64,000 bases of DNA, from NCBI GenBank assembly GCA_963780805.1, contig CAWADP010000014.1:62001-126000 (forward strand). The letters run 5' to 3'. Origin of the DNA: JASHVB01 sp963780805. Its GTDB lineage: Bacteria; Pseudomonadota; Alphaproteobacteria; Acetobacterales; Acetobacteraceae. The notes beneath the pieces are model-generated. The model saw only the letters and a list, made by a program, of their open reading frames with translations. It did no database searches and was not told where the DNA came from. Position numbers and translations under genes: made by a program. Of the stretch, positions 28,309 to 37,172 are shown piece after piece (position 1 is the stretch's first letter; each line of letters opens with the position of its first letter).

Positions 28309-29717
28309 ATGGCCCCGCCGCCCTTTGGCGCCAATTCCGCCGCCGCCCGCGACATCGCCAGCGTGCTGCACCCCTACACCGACCTCCAGGCGCACCAGGA
28401 GATCGGTCCCGTCGTGATCTCCCGCGGCAAGGGCGTGCGCGTGTGGGACGACGCCGGCAAGGAATACATCGAGAGTGTCGCCGGCCTGTGGTGCGCCTCG
28501 CTCGGCTTCGACAACGAGCGCCTGGTGCAGGCGGCGGTCGACCAGATGCGCAAGCTGCCCTTCTACCACGCCTTCACCGCCAAGTCGCACGAGCCGATGA
28601 TCGACCTGGCCGAGATGCTGCTCGCTCGCGCCCCGGTGCCGATGAGCAAGGTGTTCTTCGCCAATTCCGGCTCCGAAGCGAACGATTCCGCCATCAAGAT
28701 GGTGTGGTATCTCAACAACGCGCTGGGCCGGCCGAACAAGAAGAAAATCATCGGCCGGGTGAAGGGCTATCACGGCATTACCCTGGCGGCGGCGTCGCTG
28801 ACCGGGCTCGCGGTGAACCACCGCGCGTTCGACGTGCCGCTGCCCGGCTTCCTGCACACGATCGACGCCGCACCACTACCACGGCGCCAAACCCGGCGAG
28901 AGCGAGGACGCTTTCGCCACCCGTTGCGCCGAGGAACTCGACGCCCTGATCACCGAGGAAGGCCCCGACACGGTTGCCGCGATGTGGGCCGAGCCGGTCA
29001 TGGGTGCCGGCGGCGTCATCGTCCCGCCGCGCGGTTATTTCCCGAAGATCCAGGCGGTGCTGAAGAAGCACGACGTCCTGCTGGTGGCCGACGAGGTGAT
29101 CTGCGGCTTCTGGCGCACCGGCAACTACTGGGGCAGCCAGACGCTCGACGTGCAGCCGGACATCCTGACCTGCGCCAAGGCGCTGTCGTCGTCCTATCTG
29201 CCGATCAGCGCGGTGATGGTGAACCAGCGTGTGTTCGACGCGCTGTGCAAGGAGAGCCACGAGATCGGCACCTTCGGCCACGGCTTCACCTATTCCGGCC
29301 ATCCGGTGCCGGCGGCGGTAGCGATCGAGACGCTGAAGATTTACGACGAGATGGACATCGGCGCGCATGTCCGCGCCGTCGGCCCGCATCTGCAAAGCGA
29401 GTTGCAGCGGCGCTTCGCCGGGCACGACCTGGTGGGCGAAGTCCGTGGCGATCGGCCTGATCGCGGCGATGGAGCTGGTGGCCGACAAGGCGGCGCACGG
29501 CAATTTCGATCCCAAGGCGCGCGTGGGCGGGCGGCTGACCCGGCTGATGGAGGACCATGGCGTGATCGGCCGCACGGTGGTCGAACGACACGCTCTGCTT
29601 CAGCCCGCCGCTGATCATCACCGAGGCCGAGATCGACGAAATGCTGACCCGCACGGAGAAGGCATTGGAAGAACTGACGGTGCAGTTGCGGCGAGAGCAG
29701 ATTGCCGTGGTGCGGTA
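28309..29717 (+). CDS. Class III (omega) aminotransferase, apparent frameshifts
   Basis: PLP-dependent aminotransferase of class III. N-terminal part: VRVWDDAGKEYIESVAGLWC, FFANSGSEANDSAIKM (phosphate-binding loop), KGYHGITLAAASLTGL. Middle part: MWAEPVMGAGGVIVPPRGYF, LLVADEVICGFWRTGNYWG (Asp that contacts the pyridine N), and ILTCAKALSSSYLPISAVM with the PLP lysine. C-terminal part: IGLIAAMELVADKAAHGNFD, then NDTLCFSPPLIITEAEIDEM to a TAG at 29715-29717. These parts lie in different frames, with one-base breaks near 28869, 29448 and 29586. All catalytic residues are kept, so errors in the sequence are more likely than decay. The substrate is probably an ω-amino acid or amine. Confidence 0.82.
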
Positions 29718-29752
29718 GAGCAGGATCCTGACGCGTCGATGCCGAATATAAA

Positions 29753-29836
29753 TGTCATTGCGAGCGCAGCGAAGCAGTCTCCCGGAGAGGACGCACCTCA
29801 CTCGCGGGAGATTGCTCCGCTACGCTCGCAATGACA
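29753..29836. repeat. GTCATTGCGAG palindromic repeat, full hairpin
   Basis: TGTCATTGCGAGCG at the left pairs with CGCTCGCAATGACA at the right. A second stem, CTCCCGGAG... with ...CGCGGGAG, lies inside. The central segment (about 29779-29811) is the reverse complement, with one mismatch, of the centre of the copy at 60390-60457, so the two elements lie in opposite orientation. It follows the aminotransferase stop by 36 bases. Confidence 0.75.
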
Positions 29837-29926
29837 CGCGCAGGCAGCATCAACCGTCAGACCCCGCCGGTTACTAACAGCAAACACTCGGTCACTAACA
29901 AAGAATACCAGGAGAGAGTCCGGCCC

Positions 29927-31073
29927 ATGGTTTCAGCACCAACGACATCCCCATCCCGCCGGGGGAATGAGTATACGATCCCACAGACCATGCAGGCCTG
30001 GGTGCTCGGTGGGCCCGAGGAACTGTCGTTGGTGGAAAAACCCGTGCCGGAGCCTGGCCCCGCCGAGGTCCTGGTCCGCATCGATGCGGTAGCGATCTGC
30101 GCCACCGACCTGGAGATCATCCGCCACGGCCTGCCCGCGCTCGATCGAGGGCGAACTGCCGTTCAACAAAAGCTACACCCCCGGCCACGAATACATGGGA
30201 ACGGTGGTAAAACTCGGCCCGACGGTGGACGAATTCCAACCGGGCGACCGCATCGCGGTGGAGATCCACGCCGGCTGCGGCCGCTGCCAGCGCTGCCGCG
30301 AGGGCATGTATACCTCCTGCCTGAACTACGGCTTCCACAGCAAGGGCCACCGTGCGAACGGCTTCACCACCGATGGCGGCTTCGCGGAATACGCCGTCAA
30401 CAACGTCAACACGATGGTGCACGTGCCCGACGACATGCCGGACGAGGAGGCGACGCTGATCGTCACTGCCGGCACCGCGATGTATGGCCTCGACGTCCTG
30501 GGCGGCATCATCGCCGGCGAGGGCGTGGTGGTGACCGGCCCCGGCCCGATCGGCCTGATGGGCGTGGCCGTTGCCAAGGCGCTGGGCGCGCAGCCGGTGA
30601 TCCTGACCGGAACGCGCGACCGGCGGTTGGAGATGGGACGGCGGCTCGGCGCCGACGCGGTAGTGAACGTGACGCGCGAGGACGCGGTGGCGGCGGTGCA
30701 GCGCCTGACCGGCGGCAAGGGCGTGCAATACGTGCTGGAATGCTCCGGCGCGGCCGGTGCGTTGGACGAAGCGGCCCGCATGGTGAATCGCGGCGGCCGC
30801 ATCTGCCTGGCGGCGTTCCCGCACGAGCCGGTGTCAGTGGACCTTGCCTACATCGTGCGCAACAACATCTATGTATTTGGCATCCGCGGCGAAGGCAAAA
30901 GCGCCACGCACCGCGCCGCCGCGCTGATGGCGCAGAAAAAATTCGACGCCAAGCTGATCCACACCCACACGTTTCCGCTCGGCGAGCTGCCGACCGCGTT
31001 GCGCTACGCTCGCGATCGCGTGGAGGATGCGATCAAGGTGGTGGTGAAGATGGGGGCAGATGGTGATCGGTGA
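29927..31073 (+). CDS. Zinc-dependent alcohol dehydrogenase, apparent frameshift
   Basis: Medium-chain dehydrogenase/reductase. Catalytic zinc Cys is in AVAICATDLEII, the GHE motif in SYTPGHEYMGTVV, and the structural-zinc cysteines in AGCGRCQRCREGMYTSC. The Rossmann glycine motif is VVVTGPGPIGLMGVAVAKAL. Between LEIIRHGLPAL and IEGELPFNKSY (about 30143) the frame changes by one base; both sides are conserved. The ATG at 29927 has AGGAGAG upstream. Following an aminotransferase, it could reduce the aldehyde made by transamination, but this is inference. Confidence 0.82.
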
Positions 31074-31366
31074 AACGTTTGAATCCCGGTGCTGAAATTT
31101 GACCCGTTCTGCTACGGCGACAACGCCTCCTCCCATCATGGCCGGGCTTGACCGGCCATCGACCCCAGCACCTGCGTGGGCAGATGGCTCGGTCACGCCC
31201 CATCGGTCACGCCCCATAGGCATCAGGTAGGGCGATGGTGCAGCAAACTCCCCTCCCCTTATGGGAGGGGCCGGGGGAGGCGATCACAACGGAAGAATTT
31301 GCTTGCATCGACCCCTCCCCCTGCCGCTCCCGCAAGGGGAAGGGAGTATTCTGCGCTGGCGCCGGC

Positions 31367-32060
31367 TTACTGCCCCAGGCGGGCGGCGGCGGCCTCGACC
31401 GTGGCACGCCGTTGTGCCGCCATGCCACTCATGCGCTCGCGCACCTGCGCCAGGATTGCGGGCGGCGCGGTATCCGGACTGCCTGCATCGAACGGCGGCG
31501 CCGGCGCGTATTCGATCCCCAGTTGGATCGCTTGGGCCGTTTCGGGGCCAACCAGCTCAGCCACCACGGCGAGCGCGAAATCGATGCCGGCGGTGACCCC
31601 GCCTCCGGTGATGACGTTGCCGTCGCGCACCACGCGCGCGGGATCGGCGATCGCTCCGAACGGCGCCAGCAGGTCGCGCCACGCCCAATGGGTCGCCGCC
31701 CGCTTCCCGCGCAGCAATCCGGCGGCCCCGAGCACCAGCGACCCGGTGCACACCGACGTGACGAAGCGCGCGGTCGCCGCCAGCCGCCGCAGTTCGCGCA
31801 GGAAGACGGCGTCATGGATGGCTCGGTCGGTGGCGCCGCGGCCGCCGGGCACGCAGACCACATCGCACACCGGAATGTCGCCCAGCCGGCGCAGGCCCGG
31901 CAAACGTCATGCCGCTGGCCTCGATCATCCCGCCTTCCACGCTTGCCAGGATCACCTCGGCGCCCGGTAGCGCGGCGAACACCTGATACGGCCCGGTGAA
32001 ATCGAGCTGTGTCGCGTCGGGAAACAGCGCGAAGACGATGACCGGCTGTTGATTGCTCAT
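31367..32060 (-). CDS. DJ-1/PfpI family protein, apparent frameshift
   Basis: Class I glutamine-amidotransferase-like fold. Starts MSNQQPVIVFALFPDATQLD with FTGPYQVFAALPGAEVILAS; then the frame changes near 31905 and continues DIPVCDVVCVPGGRGATDR, FVTSVCTGSLVLGAAGLL (nucleophile Cys in the elbow), and KRAATHWAWRDLLAPFGA. These are the marks of the cyclohexyl-isocyanide hydratase (InhA)/PfpI branch. It is divergent from a GlxA-type regulator (32145) that shares the same fold, a common arrangement. Confidence 0.8.
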
Positions 32061-32144
32061 GGTCCAACCCTCCACCACGTTGACGCCGGCAGGATAGTGA
32101 GGATAGCGTCCGTCTGAAATGACCTATTTCCCTCGTTTGCCGCC

Positions 32145-33123
32145 ATGACGCATCAGGTCGCCCTGCTGATCTTTCCCGACTTCCAGTTGCTGGATGCGGC
32201 TGGGCCGATCACGGCCTTCGAGGCGGCCGGGCGCGGCACGCAGCCTCCCGCGTACCGCCTGCGGGTGATTGCGCGCACTGCCGGGCCGGTTGCCAGCTCG
32301 TCGGGCGTGCCGCTGGTCGCCGAGCGGTTGATCGACGATCCGCTCGATACGCTGATCGTCGCCGGCGGCTGGGGCACGCGCGAAGCGTCCGCCTGCACCG
32401 AGACACTGGCCTACGTCCGCGCCGCCGCGGCCCGAGCGCGGCGGGTCGCCAGCGTCTGCTCCGGCGCCTTCATCCTTGCCGCGGCCGGATTGCTCGACGG
32501 CCGGCGCGCGACCACGCATTGGTCCCGCGCCGCCGAATTGGCCCGCGCCTACCCGCAGAATGCGCGTCGAGCCCGACCGCATCTTCGTCCGCGACGGCCC
32601 GGTGTGGACCTCGGCCGGCATCACCGCCGGGCATCGACCTCGCGCTGGCGCTGATCGCCGAGGATCTCGGCGAGGCCGTCGCCAGGCGCGCCGCGCAGCA
32701 GCTCGTGGTCTATCACCGCCGGCCTGGCGGGCAGTCGCAGTTCTCGGCCTTGCTCGAGGCGGATCGGCCCGGCAGCCGGTTCTCGCCGTTGCTCGACCTG
32801 GGCGCGCGAGCGGCTGGAGGAGCCGTTGTCCGTCGAGCGGCTGGCCGATCGCGCCGCGATGAGCCCGCGCCATTTCGCCCGCGCCTTCGCCGCCGAAACC
32901 GGCGTGACCCCGGCCAAGGCGATCGAGCGCCTGCGCCTCGAAGCCGCGCGCGAGCGGATCGAAGAGCGGCTCCGAGCCGATCGAAGGCATCGCCGAGCAT
33001 ACCGGTTTCGGCGATCCCGAACGCATGCGCCGCGCGTTTCTGCGCGCCTTTGGCCAGCCGCCGCAGGCGCTGCGTCGCCACGCCAGGCACGGCGATGGCC
33101 TGCACGTTGGCTTCCAGCAGTAA
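32145..33123 (+). CDS. GlxA-type AraC regulator with DJ-1 domain, several apparent frameshifts
   Basis: N-terminal DJ-1/PfpI-like domain (MTHQVALLIFPDFQLLDAAG, DDPLDTLIVAGGWGTRE, VASVCSGAFILAAAGLLDGR) followed by a C-terminal AraC domain (SVERLADRAAMSPRHFARAF, then GVTPAKAIERLRLEAARERI and IEGIAEHTGFGDPERMRRAF with LRAFGQPPQALRR). The pieces lie in different frames, with breaks near 32562, 32635, 32808 and 32975. Each piece is well conserved. It probably controls the divergent DJ-1 gene or nearby amine/alcohol genes. Four indels in one kilobase make a real pseudogene possible, although the same kind of breaks occurs all over the window. Confidence 0.75.
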
Positions 33124-33438
33124 TGCCGGCCCGCCAAATCAATGACTTCTCCGGCGGCACGTGCTCCCGCTGTGTCATGGCCGGCGAAAGCGCCTGCTGA
33201 TTGCGGCGCAGGAGCCGCGTTACCGACGGTCGCTGATCGCAGCGGGCGATTTCTTCGTCGCAGTGGTTTTCGCGATGACAGGTCCCCGCGAAGCAGGATC
33301 GCGGATTCGCAACATGGCTGTCATCCGGCGCCCATAGCTGGCCGAGGGTGAAACAACCGGTAAGCGCCCGCGGTGCGCCCCGGCAAGCCCCCGGCGGAAA
33401 AGCTTGCAATCCGGTCGGAGAACCCCAACCATTCCCCC

Positions 33439-36218
33439 ATGCCCGGCTTCGATTCCGGTTTTGCCGCTCGCGTCAAGGCTGTCCTCGGCCCGACCAATAC
33501 CGGCAAGACCCATCTCGCGATCGAGCGCTTGCTCGCCCATTCCTCCGGCATCATCGGCTTCCCCCTTCGCCTGCTGGCGCGCGAGAACTATGACAGAATG
33601 GTGGCGCGCAAAGGCGCCCGCCACGTCGCGCTGATCACCGGCGAGGAGAAGGTCGTCCCCCCGGAGGCCCGCTGGTTCTCGTGCACCGTCGAAGCCATGC
33701 CACTCGACCGCGACGCCGAGTTCGTGGCGGTGGACGAGATCCAGCTCTGCGCCGACCCCGACCGGGGCCACGTCTTCACCGACCGCCTGCTGCACGCTCG
33801 CGGCATGGTTGAGACCATGTTGCTCGGCGCCGAGACCATCCGCCCGCTGTTGCAGCGCCTGGTGCCGCAGGCCTACGTGGAAACCCGCCCGCGCATGTCG
33901 CAGCTTCTGCACGCCGGCCCGGTGAAGCTGTCGGAGCTGCCGCCGCGCAGTGCCGTGGTCGCGTTCAGTGCCGCCGAGGTCTACGCCATCGCCGAGCTCA
34001 TCCGCCGGCGCCGCGGCGGCTGCGCCGTGGTGATGGGCCGCCTGAGCCCGCGCACCCGCAACGCCCAGGTCGCGCTCTACCAGGACAAGGAGGTCGATTT
34101 CCTGGTCGCCACCGACGCGATCGGCATGGGCCTGAACATGGACGTGAACCACGTCGCCTTCGCCGGTCTGGGCAAATTCGACGGCCACCGCCCGCGCCGC
34201 CTCAGTGCGGCGGAGGTCGCCCAGATCGCCGGCCGCGCCGGCCGCGGCATGCGCGACGGCACCTTCGGCACCACCGCACAGTGCCATCCGTTGCCGGACG
34301 AACTCGTGGCCGCGGTCGAGGCCCACAGCTTCGAGCCGCTCGACCAGCTCTGCTGGCGCAACAGCGACCTGGACTTCGCCCACATCGATTCCCTGCTCGA
34401 CAGCCTGACCGCGCCGGTGCCCGGCCCGGGCCTGGTGAAAGGCAACGACGCATCGGACCTGGAAACCCTGGCGGCCCTGGCGCGCGACCCCGAGATGCGG
34501 CGCCTCGCGCACGGCCGCCGGATGGTGCGGCTGCTGTGGGACGCCTGCCAGATCCCCGACTTCCGCAAGCTGGCGGACGACACCCACACCAACCTTTGCG
34601 CCCGCGTGTTTGGCCACGTTGCCCGCGACAAGCGCCTGCCTACCGACTGGCTCGCCGGCCAGATCGCCGCGCTGGCCAAGCCGGAAGGCGACATCGACAC
34701 CCTGATGCAGCGCCTCGCAGGCATCCGCGTCTGGTCCTATATCGCCGCCCGCGCCGACTGGGTGGGCGACGCGCTGCACTGGCAAGGCCGCGCCCGCGAG
34801 GTGGAGGACCTGCTCTCCGACGCCCTGCACGAACGCCTGACCAGCCGCTTCGTCGATCGTCGCGCCGCTCACCTGATGCGCCGCCTGGAAGCCGGTGAGG
34901 GCCAGGAGTTGCTCTCCGCCGTCACCCGCCGCGGCGAGGTGGTGGTGGAGGGCCATCCCGTCGGCCATATCGCCGGCTTCAGCTTCCTACCCGACCCCGA
35001 AGCGGTGGGTGACGAGAAGAAGCTGGTGCTGCGCGCCGCCCGCCGTGCCCTGCGCGAGGAAATGCCCCGCCGCGTCGCCCTGCTCGAGGCCGCCCCCGAC
35101 AAAGCGCTGGCGTTGACCCCCGACCACGCCATCACCTGGGACGGCGTGCCGGTGGCGCGCCTGGTCGGTGGCGCCAGCGCGCTGCGCCCGGCGGTGCGTG
35201 TGCAGGACAGCGAGTACCTGGACGGCGCCCAGCGCGAGCGCCTGCGGGTCCGCCTGCAACGTCACATCGATGACCGGATCCGCGCCGACCTCGCGCCGTT
35301 GTTCTCAGCCGTGGCGGCCGGCGACGCGAACCCGGCCGCGCGGGGCAACCTGCACCGCCTGACCGAGGCCCTTGGCGTGATCCCTACCGGCGGCGATGTG
35401 GCCATCGCCGGGGAATCGCTGCGCGCGGGTATCCTGCCTGGCCGCGCGGGTGTGCCGGGGCGCGTCGGTGTTCCGGGTCACGTCGGTGTGCCGGGTCACG
35501 TCGGTGTGCCGGGCCGCGCGGTGGCCGGGCCGCGTCGGTGTGCGGGCCGCTCGGTGTGCCGGGTCACCTCGGTGTGCCGGGTCGGGTCGGTGTGCCGGGC
35601 CCTGTCGATATGCCGGGCAGGGGAAGCTTTGCGGGCGCCGTAACCGATGGCGCCGAGGTGACCCCGGATCTACGGCGGCAACTGCGAGCGCTGGGTGTGC
35701 GCAGTGGCCGCCTGGGCCTCTTTTTGCCAGCCCTGCTGAAGCCTCGAGCAGCGGCGATGCGCGCCCAGCTTCTGGCGTTGCAGCGTGGCATGCCCGTGCC
35801 GGCGCTGCCGGCAGCCGGCCTGGTCTCGCTGCCTTGCCCCGCAGATTGGCCGCCCGGCTTTGCCGCCGCGCTGGGATGGGTCGGAGCTGGCCCCGTGTTG
35901 TTGCGTCTCGACATCGCGGAGCAACTGGCGAGCGAACTGGGTTGGTCTACACGCCGTGGTGCCATTCCGGTGCCGCGGGGCCTTGCCTCCCGGCTGTCGA
36001 TCAAGCCGGACCTGCTGCCGGTGGCGCTGCGGGCTCTGGGGTTCCGCATCCTGCCGGGGGTCGGCCTCGGTCCGTTGGAGTACGGGCCCCCGGCCCCCGC
36101 CGTGCTGCTGCCGCTGCGCCGCCGCCGCGTGCCGGCCGCCCCCGCGCTGGCATCGGTCCGCCCGCACGGACCGTTCGCCGCGCTCGCGGCTCTGCGCCAT
36201 CAGGGCGCTGGCGACTGA
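33439..36218 (+). CDS. SUV3-like DExH RNA/DNA helicase, frame change in repeat tract
   Basis: Superfamily 2 helicase of the SUV3/MgpS type. Walker A GPTNTGKT (17-24), motif II VDEIQLC (DEIQ, 99-102), motif VI QIAGRAGRG (262-270). SUV3 proteins unwind RNA for degradation. At 35435-35626 a tract of ten ~18-base repeats encodes G-[HR]-V-G-V-P hexapeptides. Three of these units are short (16, 17 and 17 bases), so the reading frame changes; the genuine C-terminus (LRRQLRALGVRSGRLGLFLP, ASRLSIKPDLLPVALRALGF, PHGPFAALAALRHQ) continues in the next frame to the stop at 36218. Without a frame change translation would end at 35643. The S4 gene follows closely, the usual order. ATG 33439 is used. Confidence 0.85.
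35435..35626. repeat. 18-bp minisatellite inside helicase gene
   Basis: About ten copies of a unit like GGTCACGTCGGTGTGCCG. Most are 18 bases, one is 16 and two are 17. In the early part the encoded hexapeptides are GHVGVP or GRVGVP; after the shortened units the same DNA, read in the original frame, gives CRVTSV-type peptides, whereas the next frame gives GVPGHL again. The copies vary by a few bases, so this is an old, edited array. Confidence 0.8.
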
Positions 36219-36240
36219 CGAAACAGGAGGAAGGCCCGCC

Positions 36241-36570
36241 ATCTCCGACCAGGAAGACCGTGACTGGCAGCGGCTGGACAAGTGGCTCTGGTGCGCCCGG
36301 GTCATGCGCGCCCGCACCGACTGCGCCGCCCTGGTCGGCCGCGGCGGCATCCGGATCAACCGCCAACCCACCGGCAAGCCGCACGCCCGGCTGCGGGTCG
36401 GCGACGTGGTAACCCTGCCGGTGCGCGGCGAGGTGCGGGTGTTGCGCGTCGTGGCGCTCGCCGCCCGCCGCGGCCCCGCTACCGAGGCACGGCTGCTATA
36501 CGAGGAACTCGCGGACCCGCCTACCGCATCTTGCGCGGGGCCGGAATCGCCGGCATATCGGCCACTCTAG
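36241..36570 (+). CDS. S4-domain RNA-binding protein (HslR-like)
   Basis: A short S4 protein: RLDKWLWCARVMRARTDCAA, LVGRGGIRINRQPTGKPHAR, and RVGDVVTLPVRGEVRVLRVV, the pattern of heat-shock protein 15 (HslR), which binds free 50S subunits carrying nascent chains. The helicase stop is 22 bases upstream and a strong AGGAGGAAGG site lies between. The codon at the expected start distance is ATC (36241), not ATG, so either a base is wrong or an unusual start is used. Domain identity is clear, the exact start is not. Confidence 0.78.
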   Translation: MSDQEDRDWQRLDKWLWCARVMRARTDCAALVGRGGIRINRQPTGKPHARLRVGDVVTLPVRGEVRVLRVVALAARRGPATEARLLYEELADPPTASCAGPESPAYRPL

Positions 36571-36595
36571 TGCGCCTGTCGCGGAGACTATCCTT

Positions 36596-36928
36596 ATGAC
36601 CTACGTGGTCACCGAAACCTGCATCCGCTGCAAGTACATGGACTGCGTGGAGGTCTGTCCGGTCGACTGTTTCTACGTCGGCGAGAACATGCTGGTCATC
36701 CATCCGGACGAGTGCATCGATTGCGGCGTGTGCGAGCCGGAATGCCCGGTTGAGGCCATTGTGCCGGACAGCGACGACAAGGCCGGCTCGTGGCTGGAAC
36801 AGAATCGCACCTATGCCGCGGCGTGGCCCAATATCACCCGAAAGGGGACCCCGCCGGACGACGCTGACGAATGGAAGGACAAGCCCGGAAAGGCACAATT
36901 TTTCTCGCCTGAGCCGGGTAAGCCCTGA
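36596..36928 (+). CDS. fdxA: 7Fe ferredoxin FdxA
   Basis: A 110-residue ferredoxin starting MTYVVTETCIRCKYMDCVEV. Cysteines at 9, 12, 17, 21, 25 and 40, 43, 46, 50 (ECIDCGVCEPECP) carry a [3Fe-4S] and a [4Fe-4S] cluster, as in Azotobacter-type ferredoxin I. Length and the C-terminal WPNITRKGTPPDDADEW extension match alphaproteobacterial FdxA. It starts 25 bases after the S4 gene stop and precedes carD, a conserved neighbourhood. Confidence 0.95.
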   Translation: MTYVVTETCIRCKYMDCVEVCPVDCFYVGENMLVIHPDECIDCGVCEPECPVEAIVPDSDDKAGSWLEQNRTYAAAWPNITRKGTPPDDADEWKDKPGKAQFFSPEPGKP

Positions 36929-37051
36929 GCCAGGACCGGCGACCCCCTGACGTAACAGCCGTGTGATGCTATATTGAGGGAAGAGGCGATGCCGGCTTCG
37001 CCTCCCGGGCGTGGCCCGCGTTGCTATCCCACAGGGACGATCCCACAAGGG

Positions 37052-37090
37052 CGATCCATTGGGGCGATCCATTGGGGCGATCCATTGGGG
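37052..37090. repeat. 13-bp tandem repeat in carD leader
   Basis: CGATCCATTGGGG occurs three times in a row, with degenerate copies (CGATCCCACAAGG-like) just upstream. The unit length is not a multiple of three, in keeping with a non-coding location before the chosen carD start at 37173. Confidence 0.75.
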
Positions 37091-37172
37091 CGGGACGGCA
37101 ACGCTGCTTGGCACGCGGCTGGTGAGTGCTGTCCCAGGGATACCGGCAGATGAAGGATTCGAGGTGTCAGGC

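Noticed and set aside
31240..31345. Hairpin of CTCCCCTTATGGGAGGGG type and a second CCCCTCCCCCTGC...AAGGGGAAGGGAG stretch
   Set aside because: Looks like a common GC-rich intergenic repeat at the end of convergent genes; pairing is imperfect and polarity unclear, so it was not called as a terminator.
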